Under the pieces are notes generated by a model, which saw nothing but the letters and a program-made list of their open reading frames with translations, was not told the DNA's origin and did no database searches. The position numbers and the translations under genes are program-made. 64,000 bases of DNA from Ferrimonas sediminum (GTDB taxonomy: Bacteria > Pseudomonadota > Gammaproteobacteria > Enterobacterales > Shewanellaceae), in assembly GCF_900100175.1 (NCBI RefSeq), contig NZ_FNEM01000008.1, forward strand, positions 1-64,000, given 5' to 3'. Positions 45,526 to 54,294 of this stretch are shown here, one piece after another; position 1 is the first letter of the stretch; each line of letters starts with the position of its first letter.

Positions 45526-46036
45526 TATTTCGTGCGCCCGCCTGATCCATCAGTTGCTGCCGAAGTTGTTCGGCCTGCGCCTGCTCCAATCCTGGTAATA
45601 CAATCTCGGCTTGCGGCGAACCGGCGCTGTAGCCGCTCAGGGTGGCCAGTTTCAGCCGTCGTTCCAGAGGCCCCTGGGTGACGCTGACATGCTGTAGGCG
45701 ACTGAGCGGCAGGCTGATGCGTTGTTGCCAGATGAGGCCACTTTGCACCACCACATCGTCAGGTCTCAGGGCATAGCCGAGGCGCCGGGCTTTGAGGCGG
45801 CCGATCACCACCATGGTCAGCATCACGGCCATAGACAGCACTCCGGCAGCGCCTACCCAGAGCAGTGTTGCCTGCTGCCGGATGATCAGCATCGCCAGCA
45901 ATGCCGCACTGGGCAGTAAAATGCTGGCCACTGCCACCAGGGTGACCTGGGTGAGGTAGGCCGGAGAGACCGGCTGATAGTCAATCTGTCGCAGGGGGCG
46001 CCACGCTGGTGGGGGGATGGGGGTATCGGCTTCCAT
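45515..46036 (-). CDS. PH-domain membrane protein, YdbS-like
   Basis: 173 residues: two membrane helices (about 30-85) then one bPH_2 domain (LRPDDVVVQSGLIWQQRISLPLSRLQHVSVTQGPLERRL). It overlaps the YdbT-like gene by 11 bases, so the two are translated together. Confidence 0.85.
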   Translation of the reverse strand: MEADTPIPPPAWRPLRQIDYQPVSPAYLTQVTLVAVASILLPSAALLAMLIIRQQATLLWVGAAGVLSMAVMLTMVVIGRLKARRLGYALRPDDVVVQSGLIWQQRISLPLSRLQHVSVTQGPLERRLKLATLSGYSAGSPQAEIVLPGLEQAQAEQLRQQLMDQAGARNNEH

Positions 46037-46337
46037 GCGTTTCCTTGATCGGGATCTTAGCCAGAGACGTTAAGCCAATGTGCTCCCGGGTACAAGGGGA
46101 AACCATCACCCATGGGGTCAGGAAGTGGTTGTTTTGTTCTGATATTTTCACTGCTACCTGCTTTTTTGGATATTGATGAATTTTATGCACGCTCTGTCCG
46201 TTTTTTATACTGGTTAAAGAAATCGGCTAAATGACTTTCTGCTCAATTGCTTAGGTTAGAACCCTCTGCTAGCTTCAATAGGGCTGGACGAAAAGTGACC
46301 AGATGGTGCCGCCATACTGAACAGGGATCCGTTGCCA
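46037..46337. other. Divergent intergenic region, 301 bp
   Basis: AT-rich, between the YdbS-like and WS/DGAT genes. It should contain both promoters. No specific site recognised. Confidence 0.5.
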
Positions 46338-47831
46338 ATGCAAACAATGAACTTTATGGACTCGATGTTCTTTTTCATCGAGTCTGCGCAAACCCCCATG
46401 CACGTAACTCCGTTACTGGTGTTGAAGCCGGATCCTGAGCATCGGGAGGGGTTTGGGGTCAGCCTGTACCGTAAGCTACAAAGCAAAACCACTGTGGTGG
46501 CCCCCTTTAACTGGCGGCCCCGTTTCAGCCTCACCGGTAAGCATCGCTGGCAGGAGGTGGCGGTGGATCTGGGCTATCACCTCCGATTTGCGGCGGTGCC
46601 TGCTCCCGGGCGTCAGGCGCAGCTCAACGAGCTGATCTGTCGCATTCAGTCCCAGCCACTGGATCGTACCCGACCGCTGTGGGAGCTGTATGTCATCGAC
46701 GGCATGAGTGATGGCACCGTGGTGCTGTACATGAAGCTGCATCATGCCCTGTTCGACGGTACCCGCATTAATGGCTACGCCCGCAAGATGCTGACGCAAT
46801 CACCGGTTCACAACGATTGGGTGCCGATCTGGCAGCATGAGGTGTATGCGCCACAACCGGAAGCGCCGTCAAGCGGTCGCCTAAGAACCTCACTGGAAGC
46901 GCTGGGCAACACTCTGACCCAGGCGCGGATGCTGCCCCAGGCGATGCGACTCGGAGCCAGGGTGTTTGGCGGTGCCCTGGGGATGCTCCCTAAACGCAGC
47001 AAGACGCCGCTGACGGCGCCCAGAAGTGTGCTGAACACCACGCCGGCCCGGGGCCGCAGTTTTGCTTCGCAGCAGTGGTCACTGGAACGGGTCAGGGCCA
47101 TCGGCAAGCTGACCGGCGCCAGTTTCAATGACATTATTCTCACCTGTGGTGACATGGCGCTGCAGCGTTACCTGAGCCGCAACCACAGGCTGCCGGACAA
47201 GCCCTTGGTGGTGCTGATGCCAATGAACGTCCGTCAGCCCGGCGACATGACCAGCAACAACCAGTTTGTACCCGGCCTGGTGGAGCTGCAGCCACCGGAG
47301 TTGTTACCGCTGCCGCGCCTGAAGCGGATACAGGCGGCCGCCACCGACACCAAAAATGAGATTCGCGAATTTTCGCCGGCGCTGTACGAAAAGTACGGCG
47401 TACTGATGCAGGCGGTGTCGATGATTGCCGGTAAATACGGTCTGGAGTCGAAACTGCCGGCATCCTCCAACCTGGTGATCTCCACCGTTCCCGGCCTGGC
47501 GGAAGTCCGTTACCTGATGGGAGCCGAGGTGGTTCAGGTTGCACCGATGTCGGCTCTGCCGCCGGGCCAGTGCCTTAACATCTCCGCTTACACCTACAAC
47601 GGTAAGGTGTGCCTGGGGTTTCTTGGCTGTCGTAAAGTGTTGCCGGACATCGGACTGCTGGCCAATGACATGGATCGCGCCCTGGATGAGCTGGAGTTGG
47701 CGGCCCTGACTCAGCCTAAGACCAGCTTGTTCGACAGATACTTACCCCACCTTGCAAACAAAAGAGTCAGTTTACACTCGAATCCAGAAGGCGTTATTCT
47801 GAAGCAAAGGCAATCCACCGGAGTACGTTAA
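46338..47831 (+). CDS. Wax ester synthase / diacylglycerol acyltransferase (WS/DGAT)
   Basis: 497 residues. The start FMDSMFFFIESAQTPMHV is typical, and the catalytic motif HHxxxDG appears as KLHHALFDGTR (about 140). Later ICGD-like FNDIILTCGDMALQRYL, MPMNVR and NLVISTVPG match family blocks. It joins acyl-CoA to fatty alcohol or diacylglycerol, making storage lipid. ATG 46338 is chosen over an upstream TTG; AGGGA lies about 10 bases before it. It overlaps the hydrolase gene by one base. Confidence 0.92.
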   Translation: MQTMNFMDSMFFFIESAQTPMHVTPLLVLKPDPEHREGFGVSLYRKLQSKTTVVAPFNWRPRFSLTGKHRWQEVAVDLGYHLRFAAVPAPGRQAQLNELICRIQSQPLDRTRPLWELYVIDGMSDGTVVLYMKLHHALFDGTRINGYARKMLTQSPVHNDWVPIWQHEVYAPQPEAPSSGRLRTSLEALGNTLTQARMLPQAMRLGARVFGGALGMLPKRSKTPLTAPRSVLNTTPARGRSFASQQWSLERVRAIGKLTGASFNDIILTCGDMALQRYLSRNHRLPDKPLVVLMPMNVRQPGDMTSNNQFVPGLVELQPPELLPLPRLKRIQAAATDTKNEIREFSPALYEKYGVLMQAVSMIAGKYGLESKLPASSNLVISTVPGLAEVRYLMGAEVVQVAPMSALPPGQCLNISAYTYNGKVCLGFLGCRKVLPDIGLLANDMDRALDELELAALTQPKTSLFDRYLPHLANKRVSLHSNPEGVILKQRQSTGVR

Positions 47832-48778
47832 TGAGTCAGGATGATTTCGCCCACAGTGTGGTTAATGCCCAGCCAAGCTGGCAAAGCCGGGTGTTTAACC
47901 GGGTGCTAAAACATGGGTTTAAACGTCGCATGCAGGGCGATGTCGATGTGTACCGAATCCGCGAGGTTGCCGCCGGTTTTGACAATATCGGCCTCATGGC
48001 GCCGATGCCGTCCGGGATAAAGCAGCAGGCCTACCTGGTGAAGGGCCTCAGCTGCAATTGGCTTACTCCAGAAGGGGCACGGGAAGACCGGGCCATCCTC
48101 TATTTTCATGGCGGCGGATTTTGCATCAAGACACCGAACATGCACACCGCCATGTTGGCGAAACTGTGCAAACAGGCCAAGGTCCGCGGCGTGATGGTGG
48201 ATTACCGCCTGGCACCGGAACACCCGCTGCCAACCGCCCACGACGACTGCTTTGCCGCCTATGAACGGGTGTTGGACTCGGGCATTGATGCCGACAAGGT
48301 AGTGATTGCCGGTGATTCCGCCGGCGGCAACCTGGCGCTGTCGACCCTGATGCGCATTCGTGACAGTGAGTTGCCCAACCCCGCCGGTGGCATTCTGTTC
48401 TCGCCAAGCACCAACCTGGCGTTGTCAGCGGAAGCGGTACTGGCGAACCTGGACAGGGATCCGATGTTGTCGGCCACGTTTTTAATGGTGATGAAGGAGT
48501 GCGCCCTGACGCGGCCTGAGCTGGCCCTTGATCCGTTAACGTCGCCCTACCATGGTGATCATCATGATCTGCCGCCGATGATGGTGGTGGTGGGAACCGA
48601 AGAGGTGCTGCTGGAGGATGCCCGCCAGATCACCGCCAAGATGCAGGCGGCGGGGGTTCGGGTGAACTTCGATATCTGGCGGGGCATGCCCCATGTCTTT
48701 CCGTTACTGCATCGGTTGCCGGAAGGGGAGCAGGCGCTGGCCCAGAGCGCGCGCTTTATTCGCCAGTGTCTGGATTGA
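47831..48778 (+). CDS. HSL-family alpha/beta hydrolase (lipase/esterase)
   Basis: 315 residues. ILYFHGGGFCIKT gives the HGGG oxyanion hole, VVIAGDSAGGNLAL the nucleophile Ser, and GMPHVFP the His; DPLTSPYHGD and VVGTEEVLLEDA place the acid. This is the hormone-sensitive-lipase family, acting on short acyl esters or acylglycerols. Coupled to WS/DGAT by TAATG overlap, suggesting turnover or remodelling of the same lipids. Convergent overlap of 23 bases with the LysR gene. Confidence 0.9.
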   Translation: MSQDDFAHSVVNAQPSWQSRVFNRVLKHGFKRRMQGDVDVYRIREVAAGFDNIGLMAPMPSGIKQQAYLVKGLSCNWLTPEGAREDRAILYFHGGGFCIKTPNMHTAMLAKLCKQAKVRGVMVDYRLAPEHPLPTAHDDCFAAYERVLDSGIDADKVVIAGDSAGGNLALSTLMRIRDSELPNPAGGILFSPSTNLALSAEAVLANLDRDPMLSATFLMVMKECALTRPELALDPLTSPYHGDHHDLPPMMVVVGTEEVLLEDARQITAKMQAAGVRVNFDIWRGMPHVFPLLHRLPEGEQALAQSARFIRQCLD

Positions 48779-49655
48779 ACCACTGCTGCACAAAATCCAG
48801 AAACAGCCTCAGTTTGTGGGTCATTAGCTGGCGGTCGGTATAGACGCCGTAGAGATCCATAGAGCCAAAGTCATGGTCGTCCATTACTCGAACCAGGGTG
48901 CCGGCGGCCAGATCCTCGCGTACGTCCACCTCGGCAACCCGGGCGATCCCCAGTCCCTCCAGAATAAACTGCCTTCGAGCCAGAGAGTTATCGGTGATTA
49001 CGTCGCCATCCACGGTCACTTCGACCAGTTTGCCGTCGATGCCGACGTTGATGCGATTGGGGTGGCGGGCCAGTTGATGGATGATCCAGTTGTGCTGCGA
49101 CAGCTCCTCGATGGTGACTGGCGGCCGGTGGCGCTCGAAATACTCCGGGCTGGCGCACAACAGGTAGGGGCAGTGAAGCACCCGGCGTGCCACCAGTTGG
49201 CTGGCGGGCAGCGGCCCCAGGCGGAAGGCGACATCGATGTTTTCGGCCACCAGCTCGTGCATCTGATCGTTCATCATCACTTCGATGCCAATGCTGGGGT
49301 AGCGCCGCTTAAAGGCGATGATTGCCGGCACGATGTGACGACTGCCGAAGTTGGCGGAGCAGGTGACCTTGAGGGTGCCGGTGGCCTGTCCCTGTAACTC
49401 GGCCAGGCGCTCTTCGGCAGCCTGAATCTCTGCCTGAACCCGAATGCAGCTGTGAAAGTAGTCCTGCCCGGCCTCGGTGAGGCTCAGCTTTCGGGTGCTG
49501 CGATTCATCAGCTTGACCCCCAGCCGCGATTCCAGCTGCTTGAGCTGCTGGCTGACGGCGGCTTTGGATAACTTCAGCTTTTTGGCGGCGGCGGTGAAGC
49601 TGCCTTCGGTAACCACGGTGGCGAAGATGCGCATGTTGTCCGAGGTGGTTTTCAT
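48756..49655 (-). CDS. LysR-family transcriptional regulator
   Basis: About 299 residues. Winged-helix DNA-binding domain at 5-62 (DNMRIFATVVTEGSFTAAAKKLKLSKAAVSQQLKQLE), then a periplasmic-binding-type effector domain (about 90-295). Three ATGs lie close together; ATG 49655 after TAGGA is preferred. It is divergent from the alcohol dehydrogenase gene, with 126 bp between starts, and is a likely regulator of it. Confidence 0.9.
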   Translation of the reverse strand: MKTTSDNMRIFATVVTEGSFTAAAKKLKLSKAAVSQQLKQLESRLGVKLMNRSTRKLSLTEAGQDYFHSCIRVQAEIQAAEERLAELQGQATGTLKVTCSANFGSRHIVPAIIAFKRRYPSIGIEVMMNDQMHELVAENIDVAFRLGPLPASQLVARRVLHCPYLLCASPEYFERHRPPVTIEELSQHNWIIHQLARHPNRINVGIDGKLVEVTVDGDVITDNSLARRQFILEGLGIARVAEVDVREDLAAGTLVRVMDDHDFGSMDLYGVYTDRQLMTHKLRLFLDFVQQWFNPDTGE

Positions 49656-49781
49656 CATTCCTAGCATTGTTCAGTTTTGCTTTACAGTGTTATAGCAAAA
49701 ACGATGATTTACACACAATAGGCAGAGGCTACAATGCCTGTGTTCTCTGATCATCCCGGTGACAAAAACAAGGAGTCTGCC

Positions 49782-50951
49782 GTGAACAATTTTGATTATC
49801 ACAACCCCACCCGCATCCTGTTCGGTGAAGGCGAAATCGCCAACATCGGCAACTACATTCCAGCCGGAAGTAAGGTGATGGTGCTGTACGGCGGGGGCAG
49901 CATCAAGGCCAATGGTGTCTACCAGCAGGTCAGCGATGCTCTGGCAGAGTTTGACTGGGTTGAGCATGGCGGTATCTCCCCCAACCCCAAGTACGATGAG
50001 CTGATGGCAGCAGTGAAGACGGTGAAAGAGCAGCAGGTGGACTTTTTGCTGGCGGTGGGCGGCGGCTCGGTGGCCGATGGCACCAAGTTTGTGGCTGCGG
50101 CCGCACACTTCGAGGGCCAGGACCCCTGGGACATCCTGGCCAAGCAGGTGCCGGTAACCCGGGCGTTGCCATTGGCCACCATTTTGACTCTGCCCGCCAC
50201 CGGTTCGGAAGCCAACGGCAACTCGGTGGTGACCCGGGGCGAAGACAAGCTGGCGTTCAACTCACCGCTGGTGTTCCCGCAGTTCTCGGTACTGGATCCT
50301 ACCACCACCTATACCCTGCCGGCCCGACAGGTGGCCAACGGGGTGGTGGATGCCTTTGTGCACACCATCGAGCAGTATCTGACCTACCCGGTCAATTCGC
50401 CGATTCAGGATCGCTTTGCCGAATCCCTGTTGCTGACCCTGATTGAAGAGGGCCCCAAGGCGATGGCGGACGTGGGTAAACCGGCAGAGCAGCAAAATTA
50501 CGACGTGCGGGCCAACATCATGTGGGCGGCGACCCTGGCCCTCAACACCCTGATTGGCAAAGGCGTGCCCCAGGATTGGGCCACCCATATGATTGGTCAT
50601 GAACTGACTGCGGTGCTGGGGCTGGATCATGCCCAGACCCTGGCGGTGGTGCTGCCGAATCTGATGCAGGCCCAGCGCCAGCCCAAGCGCGAGAAACTGC
50701 TGCAGTACGCCGAGCGGATCTGGGGCCTGAACGAGGGGGACGAAGAGACCCGCATCGACGTGGCCATTGCCAACACCCGCGCCTTCTTTGAAACCATGAA
50801 GGTGAAGACCCGCATCAGTGAATATGGTCATGGCGCCGAAGTGGTCGACACCCTGATGGCGCAGCTGGAGCGCCACGGCATGGTCAAGCTGGGTGAACGT
50901 GGCGACATCGATCTGGGTCGCAGCCGCGAGATCCTTGAGGCGGCATTGTAG
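49782..50951 (+). CDS. Iron-containing alcohol dehydrogenase, YqhD-like
   Basis: 389 residues. NFDYHNPTRILFGEGEIANIG at the start, AVGGGSVADGTKF (nucleotide site), TLPATGSEANGNSVV, and metal ligands in DAFVHTIEQY, HMIGHELTAVLGLDHAQTLAVVLP. YqhD enzymes reduce many aldehydes with NADPH. The GTG at 49782 has AAGGAG 6 bases upstream and matches the conserved N-terminus. Divergent LysR gene upstream. Confidence 0.9.
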   Translation: MNNFDYHNPTRILFGEGEIANIGNYIPAGSKVMVLYGGGSIKANGVYQQVSDALAEFDWVEHGGISPNPKYDELMAAVKTVKEQQVDFLLAVGGGSVADGTKFVAAAAHFEGQDPWDILAKQVPVTRALPLATILTLPATGSEANGNSVVTRGEDKLAFNSPLVFPQFSVLDPTTTYTLPARQVANGVVDAFVHTIEQYLTYPVNSPIQDRFAESLLLTLIEEGPKAMADVGKPAEQQNYDVRANIMWAATLALNTLIGKGVPQDWATHMIGHELTAVLGLDHAQTLAVVLPNLMQAQRQPKREKLLQYAERIWGLNEGDEETRIDVAIANTRAFFETMKVKTRISEYGHGAEVVDTLMAQLERHGMVKLGERGDIDLGRSREILEAAL

Positions 50952-51004
50952 TGTGAATGGTAGGCGCCTCTATTGGGATTAGGGGCGCCATCCCTTTGTA
51001 TCGC

Positions 51005-51619
51005 TTAATCGAGCAGTGAGCGTTTCAACAGTTCGATGTTGTGAGCCGCCAGCCTCTGCAAAAACTCTGGTGTCATCTCAAAGTTATTGAACGTCATCAT
51101 TCCCTCCGATGCCAGAAAGGGGAAGTACATCAGGCTGAAAAAGCTCAGCCGGAGTAAGTCGGTATCCATCGACGGGCGATCGGTATTGATGTTATTGAAA
51201 AACAGTGAACTTCCTGAAACATAGACGGCGTCGATGATCTTCTCGGAGCGCAGCTTTTGGGTCACCGAATCGCTGCCGGTGAGTACCCGGTAAAGGAGCC
51301 TGGCATAGTCCGGATGTTGAATCATGGTCTGATAAAACGTCCTCAACACGCTTGCCAGAGAATCAAAATCCTCTTTGTTTCTTGCCGTTCGCATCTTCAA
51401 TGATATTGGCTGAAATGTTTCTACTATCATTGTCTCAAACAGACCAAACTTGTTATCGAAGTAGTACTTGATCAGTGCTGAGCTAACGCCACTCCTGTCC
51501 GCGATGAGACGAATGGAGACTTTTTCATAAGGCATTCTAGAGAAGAGGTCCCTGGCGGCCAAAATAAGAGATTCTCTGGCCTGGATTCTATTTGAGGGGC
51601 GACCGACTTTATTATTCAT
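51005..51619 (-). CDS. TetR-family transcriptional regulator
   Basis: 204 residues. N-terminal helix-turn-helix (ILAARDLFSRMPYEKVSIRLIADRSGVSSALIKYYFDNKFGLF, about 19-61), then a helical ligand domain of no clear subfamily. It lies 140 bp downstream of the octaheme cytochrome stop on the same strand, with a hairpin between, so co-regulation is possible but unproved. Confidence 0.88.
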   Translation of the reverse strand: MNNKVGRPSNRIQARESLILAARDLFSRMPYEKVSIRLIADRSGVSSALIKYYFDNKFGLFETMIVETFQPISLKMRTARNKEDFDSLASVLRTFYQTMIQHPDYARLLYRVLTGSDSVTQKLRSEKIIDAVYVSGSSLFFNNINTDRPSMDTDLLRLSFFSLMYFPFLASEGMMTFNNFEMTPEFLQRLAAHNIELLKRSLLD

Positions 51620-51706
51620 TTATTTGAAGTGAATTTTAAACAAGCTGTTGGAGAGGATGGGTAAGATATTAACAGTAGATGAGGCTAGCATTGTTTATTC
51701 ATTAAT

Positions 51707-51739
51707 ACAAGGCCAACTCTCAATGAAAGTTGGCCTTGT
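51707..51739 (-). terminator. Hairpin after the octaheme cytochrome gene
   Basis: A 12-bp stem (ACAAGGCCAACT with AGTTGGCCTTGT, 9-base loop) lies 20 bases past the stop of the cytochrome gene. The T-tract is weak on both strands. Confidence 0.6.
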
Positions 51740-51758
51740 GATACGTTTCTAACTTAAT

Positions 51759-53585
51759 TTACTTACTGTTATCAAGAAAGCGTTGATACCTTTCTTGTCC
51801 CTTCAATAATTTATTTCGTTCAATATCATCAAATTTCCCTGGTGCAGGAAACTCATCTTTGTGGCAAGAGGAGCAGGCATTAGGCATGACATCAAAATCG
51901 GTACACTCCTTGGTGTTTGGCGGATACTTCCAACTGTCATAGCAGGTGCCTTTATTAATCACTTTTTCCCATGATTGGGTGAGCTTGTTTTCTGGGTCAG
52001 CATCATCTTTGGTGAACTGATTGATGTAGTCATACTGGGCCAGTGATTGCTGAGGTTGAATTACCTCGAAGTGGTGCGCCCGAATGTCGTAGCGTCTTGA
52101 GCGGTCGCGACTGCGATGACTCCACGTCATATGGCAGTCAACGCAGTTGGCGCCCACTACATCATGGATCATCATCTTATGGTTCGCGCTGGCCTTATCG
52201 CTGTGACAAGCGGTGCACTGGGCGTCACCCTTATGTTTCAGTTTCTGGCTGTGAGCGTCGTGACATGAGGTGCAGGTCATGCCGCTCTGTCCATGCTTGG
52301 AGCCGGCCAGTTCCATCGGGTGGGTTTTTGACTGCTTGAAGTAATCGGTTCCCGGCCATTTGTCCCTGATGTTGAACTCATAGAAGTCGAACAGGTTGTC
52401 CCCGACGTTGAAGTGCTGGCCCTTGGAGAGCGAATCCTCTGCATTGAACTTGTAGGGAATTTCTGCAAATAGCTTGTTTTCATAGCCCGCAGGGTGGCCG
52501 GACTGGTGACAGTGGGAGCATTCAGTGCCCTTGTTGTCGCCTTCAAGGTCTTTGGGGTTGACGATATCCTCTTTGCTCATCGACTGGGTATGGCTGGCTC
52601 CAGGCCCATGGCAGTTTTCACAGCCGGTGGCGAACTCGGTTTCCCAGATGTTGGATTTGTCGACGACCATGCCGGCAAATTCGTTTTCCTTAAAGGACTC
52701 GATCTCAAAGCCGGTGAGGTGGCATTCGGCGCAAACATTCTCGTAAGATCCGAATTCGATGTGTGCGTTCAACTCATCTTCAGGAAACAGGTTACCTTCG
52801 TCGTCATACCAGAGCCATTCGACCCAGTTGGTCCACTGCTCGTAATCTTCGTCGGTCCAATAGACGAAGGGAAGCAGTATCAGCGAGTTGCTCTCTTGGT
52901 CATAGGTGAAGAAGTTGGTTTGGGTGCGGTAGCCAACCACATCCACCCGAGTGGTGATGTCCTTGCTGCTGTCTTTGGGGTCGTGGATGGTGACCCAGTA
53001 CTCCTCCCCCTTCATAAAGGAGGTGTATTTATGGCCATTGGCATAGAAGACCTTGGGTTCGGTTTCGGTGCCCCAGGGAGCGTCTATGCCGTGGTTATCT
53101 TCGGTGTAGAGCTTGCGCATTACGGTGGCGTGGCGAGTATCCTTCCACTCGTCGTAGATGCCCCGGTGACAGGTTGAGCAGGCCTCGGAGCCGGCGTAAT
53201 CACCGCGGTTGGAGGGGAGGTTACCGGAGTCGGGTTTGGAGGTGAGGGTAATGGTTACGCTGGAGCTTGCGTCCAGTTTGCCATCGGAGATGGTGTAGAC
53301 CAGGATCTTCTCCCCCGGAAGCTGGTCGCTGCCGGCTTGATAGATAAGCTGATCGCCATCAATGGTGAAGCCATCGGCTTTGGTGATGGAGAGGTCATCA
53401 CCGTCCGGGTCTGAGTCATTATTCAGCACATCAATACGGACCTCTTCGCCGATATTAACCGAGGCGGTATCCGGGACGGCTATCGGAGCCCGGTTTTCCG
53501 GTTTGATTACTGTGTTGTTGTCATCACTATTACAGCCAAGCAATGTGGTGACGACGATGGATATTATCGCTGTTCGTTTCATCAT
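51759..53585 (-). CDS. Octaheme c-type cytochrome lipoprotein with N-terminal Ig-like domain
   Basis: 608 residues. Lipobox LLGC predicts lipidation at Cys18. Residues about 30-115 form a cadherin/Ig-like domain (APIAVPDTASVNIGEE, VLNNDSDPDGDDL). Eight CXXCH haem sites follow: CSTCH, CAECH, CENCH, CSHCH, CTSCH, CTACH, CVDCH and CSSCH. It is thus an exported, probably outer-membrane, multihaem electron carrier or reductase. It does not clearly match MtrC, OTR or HAO layouts that I know. No porin or maturation gene is adjacent. Confidence 0.88.
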   Translation of the reverse strand: MMKRTAIISIVVTTLLGCNSDDNNTVIKPENRAPIAVPDTASVNIGEEVRIDVLNNDSDPDGDDLSITKADGFTIDGDQLIYQAGSDQLPGEKILVYTISDGKLDASSSVTITLTSKPDSGNLPSNRGDYAGSEACSTCHRGIYDEWKDTRHATVMRKLYTEDNHGIDAPWGTETEPKVFYANGHKYTSFMKGEEYWVTIHDPKDSSKDITTRVDVVGYRTQTNFFTYDQESNSLILLPFVYWTDEDYEQWTNWVEWLWYDDEGNLFPEDELNAHIEFGSYENVCAECHLTGFEIESFKENEFAGMVVDKSNIWETEFATGCENCHGPGASHTQSMSKEDIVNPKDLEGDNKGTECSHCHQSGHPAGYENKLFAEIPYKFNAEDSLSKGQHFNVGDNLFDFYEFNIRDKWPGTDYFKQSKTHPMELAGSKHGQSGMTCTSCHDAHSQKLKHKGDAQCTACHSDKASANHKMMIHDVVGANCVDCHMTWSHRSRDRSRRYDIRAHHFEVIQPQQSLAQYDYINQFTKDDADPENKLTQSWEKVINKGTCYDSWKYPPNTKECTDFDVMPNACSSCHKDEFPAPGKFDDIERNKLLKGQERYQRFLDNSK

Positions 53586-54246
53586 AAAACACTCTGTTCT
53601 TATCTAAAACAATATGTGTGTAGCCATAACGGCATCATTAATACTGTGAAGTTATTTTGTTTAGATCAATTGCATTTTTTCTCTATAGTGTAAATCGTGA
53701 CCTTGGGATTTAAAAAATTAACTTTCACTGAAGGGAGGGGTAATCTATTTTTCAAGTCAAGGTAGTAAATTTATCAAAAACAAATAACTGATAAATATAT
53801 GTGTGATTTATAATGGTAACTCTTGAGTCAAAATAAGTGTCATCGCAAATTTTTTTTGCTAAAAACGCATTGCTTAACGCTATATAGCGGTAGTGTTCAG
53901 GTATCCAACATAGGGGTTTTGGAGGCCTGAAATGTCGTAGTTGTCGGGCGCATATCGTCCGTGGTCGAGGTGTCAGTTGAGGAGCTGAGGAGCTGAGGAG
54001 ACTGAGGGCCGGCATATTCGTTGCTGTATTCGAAAGGGAGTTATGGTTTCATCAGCACAGTCAGGGGGCGAAGTCAGCCCGATCTCTTGGGCAGTTTTTA
54101 GGGCGCAGGGCTACGGGTGCCCGCATCGGTATTAGAGAGGTAAGGTCGCTTGATATCTGGAAATACCTCGAACAGACCCAGAATGTTTCTAATAGCGATA
54201 TCTTAGGAGATAGCCTAGAGCAAATGAGCCAGTTGCCGCTGTGGGG
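53586..54246. other. Long AT-rich intergenic region, 661 bp
   Basis: The first 250 bases are very AT-rich and should carry the cytochrome promoter. An 8-bp microsatellite lies at 53978-54007. Short frames within have no ribosome-binding sites or motifs. Confidence 0.5.
53978..54007. repeat. 8-bp tandem repeat TGAGGAGC, about 3.5 units
   Basis: Two perfect TGAGGAGC units, a third with last base changed, then a partial unit. Non-coding. Confidence 0.85.
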
Positions 54247-54278
54247 AAAAAAAGCGCTTCCTAAAGGAAGCGCTTTTT
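54247..54278 (-). terminator. Intrinsic terminator of the first POT transporter gene
   Basis: Stem AAAAGCGCTTCC with GGAAGCGCTTTT, short loop, with T-runs on both strands; seven Ts on the minus strand. It starts 17 bases after the stop at 54295. Confidence 0.92.
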
Positions 54279-54294
54279 CGTTAGGTCATAGGGG

